Source: Bacteroidales bacterium UBA2861
GTDB taxonomy: Bacteria; Bacteroidota; Bacteroidia; Bacteroidales; UBA932
Reading direction: 5' to 3'
NCBI GenBank assembly: GCA_002350615.1
Contig: DEFD01000032.1
Span: 73,396-137,395 of the forward strand
DNA length: 64,000 nucleotides
Notes under the pieces: generated by a model
The model's database searches: none
What the model saw: only the letters and a program-made list of their open reading frames with translations
What the model was told of the DNA's origin: nothing
Made by a program: the position numbers and the translations under genes
Shown here: positions 63,091-64,000 of the stretch, in pieces
How positions within the stretch are numbered: position 1 is the stretch's first letter
Layout of the letters: every line of letters begins with the position of its first letter

Positions 63091-63731
63091 TATTCGGCAC
63101 TTACGGAATAGCTACGTCCGTTGATAGTTATTCTCTTTACCGGCTGTCCATTTACGGTGATGCTACCGTCTGCTTCAACTTTCACGCCAGGAAGGTTCTT
63201 CAGCGACTCTAACAGCCCATTTTCTTCTTTTTTTGTCTCAATCTTGATAACAGACACATTCTCCCCGTAGGCTTTTGCTTCCGGAGAATCGTCCTTCAGC
63301 ACCGTAATACTCGCAATACTCAGCGGTGAAATAGACCGGAAAGCATTACCATCTTCAGACACCTTTCCGTCAATGACATATACTATCTTCCTGGGCGTGT
63401 TTTTGAAAACACCTATCCCATTAGGGAAAAGGAGCGTATCGGCCTTAAAATACTTGAAATCGCTCATATCCGGTATTCTCAGTGAGTCCAAATGAGGCAT
63501 GGAGAAGGAGTAAGAGAAGGCGGATCGTGTTGTGGTAATGGCATGCACAGTAATGGCATTGCGCCCCGTTCCCGATGTGGTAATCTTATAATCACTGACG
63601 GTCTTGCCTTTGAGCTGGGAGCCGTCAAAATGCTCCACCGTTACATTGTCAATGACATATAGTGTCTTTTGAGCAGAAAGCGTAATGGCTCCCACAGTAA
63701 GACAGATTGAAATAAGAATCAACTTTTTCAT
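63090..63731 (-). CDS. Small exported protein with TonB-plug-like domain
   Basis: 213 residues. Signal peptide cut after TLSAQ. The middle (about 110-165) reads like a TonB-receptor plug: KIVYVIDGKVSEDGN, ISPLSIASITVLKDDSPEAKAYGE. The end LKNLPGVKVEADGSITVNGQ and VKRITINGRSYSV matches the plug pattern MPGMEITEDGKVKFNG of the receptor that follows. There is no barrel. It may hand a ligand to, or gate, the adjacent receptor; it also could be the remnant of a split receptor. No firm function. Confidence 0.7.
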   Translation of the reverse strand: MKKLILISICLTVGAITLSAQKTLYVIDNVTVEHFDGSQLKGKTVSDYKITTSGTGRNAITVHAITTTRSAFSYSFSMPHLDSLRIPDMSDFKYFKADTLLFPNGIGVFKNTPRKIVYVIDGKVSEDGNAFRSISPLSIASITVLKDDSPEAKAYGENVSVIKIETKKEENGLLESLKNLPGVKVEADGSITVNGQPVKRITINGRSYSVSAE

Positions 63732-63742
63732 GAGTAACCTTG

Positions 63743-64000
63743 TTATTGGTTCAACGAAATGAGATTAAAGGATTTGCCCCCATCCAAAGGAGTAAGGATG
63801 TAGGAAGCAGTATGCCCATCGGGGAAATGGGCGGTCATCACAAACCCGTCCCCAACGGGTTTGAATTCGTAGTTGTCGGCATCGGCCGGATCGAAGTATG
63901 AAACTGTAGAGAGAAGCTGAAACAGATCGGCCATTTCATCCGGCTGGGCCGGTTGCGGCTGAGGTACATCCGGCCTTCCGGTAAAGAGGACTACGGCCAC
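63743..64000 (-). CDS. Hypothetical protein, N-terminus beyond window
   Basis: The last 85 residues of a gene that starts past the right edge. A Pro/Gln-rich piece (VPQPQPAQPDEM) leads to a compact beta-rich end (FVMTAHFPDGHTASYILTPLDGG). The stop is 11 bases before the plug-like gene, so the three genes are probably one operon. Family not recognised. Confidence 0.55.
   Translation of the reverse strand: MAVVLFTGRPDVPQPQPAQPDEMADLFQLLSTVSYFDPADADNYEFKPVGDGFVMTAHFPDGHTASYILTPLDGGKSFNLISLNQ

Overview
The window looks like a chromosomal segment of a member of the Bacteroidales (Bacteroidota). The signs are SusC/SusD-type receptors, BACON, DUF5689, DUF4493/PCMD, GLUG-repeat and PL29-N-like (DUF4988) lipoproteins, and repeated TAnnTTTG boxes, the -7 element of this phylum. 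Family and genus cannot be fixed by reading alone. No rRNA, tRNA or CRISPR array was recognised.

Layout. 1-3758: polA with an ECF sigma factor and a GlpT-like transporter overlapping its 3' end (the transporter is cut by the window edge). 3823-11901: a five-gene + strand operon of DUF4493/PCMD surface lipoproteins and one outer-membrane protein, ended by a large inverted repeat. 11990-19006: housekeeping genes, with bifunctional DAHP synthase/chorismate mutase divergent from rfbD-rfbC-pheA-aminotransferase-tyrA, then rnhA and pdxA. 19112-22935: accessory genes, including an FKBP/YbjQ trio, a decayed ATPase locus and a Fic gene with repeated operator-like sites.

22973-55523: a 32.5-kb run of minus-strand genes, most of them overlapping or separated by a few bases. 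In transcription order: a 46-residue ORF, two giant GLUG proteins, three coiled-coil/collagen-like lipoproteins, SusC, SusD, a BACON lipoprotein, three DUF5689 proteins interleaved with an S1/P1 nuclease/phospholipase-C family enzyme, a LamG-GDPD lipoprotein, a GpsA-like dehydrogenase, a GDPD, an sn-glycerol-1-phosphate dehydrogenase homologue, another GDPD lipoprotein, GlpT, GlpA and a GlpB-GlpC fusion. The simplest reading is a utilisation locus for a phosphoglycerol substrate (phospholipid head groups, glycerophosphodiesters or glycerol teichoic acid). Capture would be at the surface, cleavage by phosphodiesterases, uptake by GlpT, and oxidation to dihydroxyacetone phosphate. A divergent DeoR/GlpR-type regulator (57330-58091) shares an identical 17-bp box with the upstream region of this locus and is its likely controller. 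The substrate and regulation are inferences.

55753-64000: a Tat-type FAD oxidoreductase, the DeoR regulator, a PIN/RHH toxin-antitoxin pair, a decayed GH88/GH105 hydrolase next to a hairpin- and repeat-rich stretch that looks like an integration scar, and a TonB-receptor-like outer-membrane protein preceded by a small plug-like protein and a gene cut by the window edge.
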